Position numbers and translations under genes: made by a program. The notes under the pieces were generated by a model that was not told the DNA's origin, made no database searches, and saw only the letters and a list, made by a program, of their open reading frames with translations. From Selaginella moellendorffii (Eukaryota > Streptophyta > Lycopodiopsida > Selaginellales > Selaginellaceae), in the NCBI RefSeq assembly GCF_000143415.4, contig NW_003314266.1, forward strand, positions 251,475-315,474: a stretch of DNA of 64,000 nt, read 5' to 3'. Shown one piece after another: positions 63,266 through 64,000 of this stretch (positions are counted from its first letter, which is position 1; every line of letters begins with the position of its first letter).

Positions 63266-64000
63266 AAGCTCTATTTCGTTAAAGTGGGATTTATTCAGTA
63301 AAATGGGACTAGGTACAAATTTTCAAGTATTTGAAAATGACGTGAAATTATATGTTTTTTGTCCAGGGGCTAGACATATCTGGGGCATGGTGACTAGCGC
63401 AGTGATTTTATGTCCAGACTGAGTCCATCTAGTTGTATAATAAATCTCATTGTCAAGGTGAACAAGCCGAATCTGAAGCTAAAGAAGAGCGATGGCATGC
63501 GCGCACACACTATTTGTTTGTTCATTGAGCGTGTGGTGAGCTTTCCAAGATGAACATCATTCCTATTAGCCAGACATATAACTTAATGGTGAGAACATTT
63601 AGATATTATTCAATGTTATCTTTTTCTAACGAATCTAATTGTGAAGGTGTAGCAAGAGGCATTGCTAGTCTGGAGAAGTCATTTAACTCATTTGACCCTT
63701 AGTGTATTTTCATGAAACTAAATAACATTCATATTATTAAGGAATTTCTCTAGTACCTTTTTTTTACGACATAGAGGCTTGCATTTCTTTCAAAGGTGAT
63801 TTAGTAAAAGGCCTGAGGGCACATGCCATTCTATTTCTCAGACCGGTATTAAGATATACTAGTGCAAAGGGAAAAAGGTATTTGGTGATCAAGTAAATGG
63901 CATGAGGGCACACGCCATTATAAGCCTAAGCGCTAGTGGACACCTCCTTTTTGTACTCTCAGCGTACTATCATCTTCTCCGGTCAGTGTTTGCTTGATTG
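63266..64000 (-). mobile_element. Second copy of the 13.2-kb transposon, right end only, inverted
   Basis: Begins with the terminal repeat AAGCTCTATTTCGTTAAAGT and is nearly identical to the reverse complement of 49,530-50,267, including the three palindromes and the 3' end of the SPYYTPG gene. I see few substitutions up to about 63,940. The last 60 bases show several one-base losses in short runs. The copy continues beyond the window. Confidence 0.92.

Overview
The window looks like nuclear DNA of a land plant, most likely the lycophyte Selaginella (S. moellendorffii type). The reasons are a nearly intronless PPR gene rich in 'SWNSMI' repeats, Euonymus-type (EUL) lectins, a plant GT29 sialyltransferase-like gene, very short introns (38-75 bp) and plant-type CCCTAAA repeats. 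The species is inferred, not proven.

Region 1 (1-15.2 kb) is gene-rich. It holds a partial minus-strand gene, a PP2A B56 regulatory subunit, a large PPR gene and a tandem cluster. In the cluster, two-domain EUL lectin genes (two intact, two broken) alternate with one apparently complete GT29 gene and its fragments. A copied PPR tail lies inside the cluster.

Region 2 (15.2-33.2 kb) is nested retroelements: decayed Ty3/gypsy remains (15.2-18.7 kb); a complete-length chromovirus (19,190-24,789; 387-bp LTRs, 5-bp target duplication) inserted in an older LTR; and a 7.3-kb non-autonomous LTR element (25,931-33,185) with no visible protein. The chromovirus has a primer-binding site complementary to its own predicted RNA 5' end, as in Tf1-type self-priming.

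Region 3 (34-52 kb) holds what I consider the main find: a 13,244-bp DNA transposon (37,024-50,267) with 24-bp terminal inverted repeats and ACTA on both sides. It carries two divergent transcription units. One (plus strand) is a DUF7869-type DDE transposase. The other (minus strand, 11 exons, about 1,640 aa) joins a ParB-like domain, a degenerate DNA-methyltransferase-like domain, a basic/acidic linker and an FCP1/HAD-like domain without its nucleophile. About 25 copies of a 22-bp palindrome (half-site ATGGCRTGNGG) occur inside this element and, by eye, nowhere else except in a second copy of the element at the right edge. Many sit inside tiny introns next to the 3' splice site, three in the first intron of each divergent gene. 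The element interrupts a region with a second methyltransferase-like remnant on the same strand (36.1-37.0 kb), and a relative of its small 3' protein lies at 34.4 kb.

Region 4 (52-64 kb) has another copy of the 7.3-kb LTR family (51.9-55.98 kb, plus strand), a 96-bp palindromic tandem repeat, a decayed SWIM zinc-finger gene (57-59.8 kb), small LTR remnants, a foldback, and the end of the second transposon copy (63,266 to the edge, inverted).

All gene models and family calls come from reading the sequence; no database search was run.
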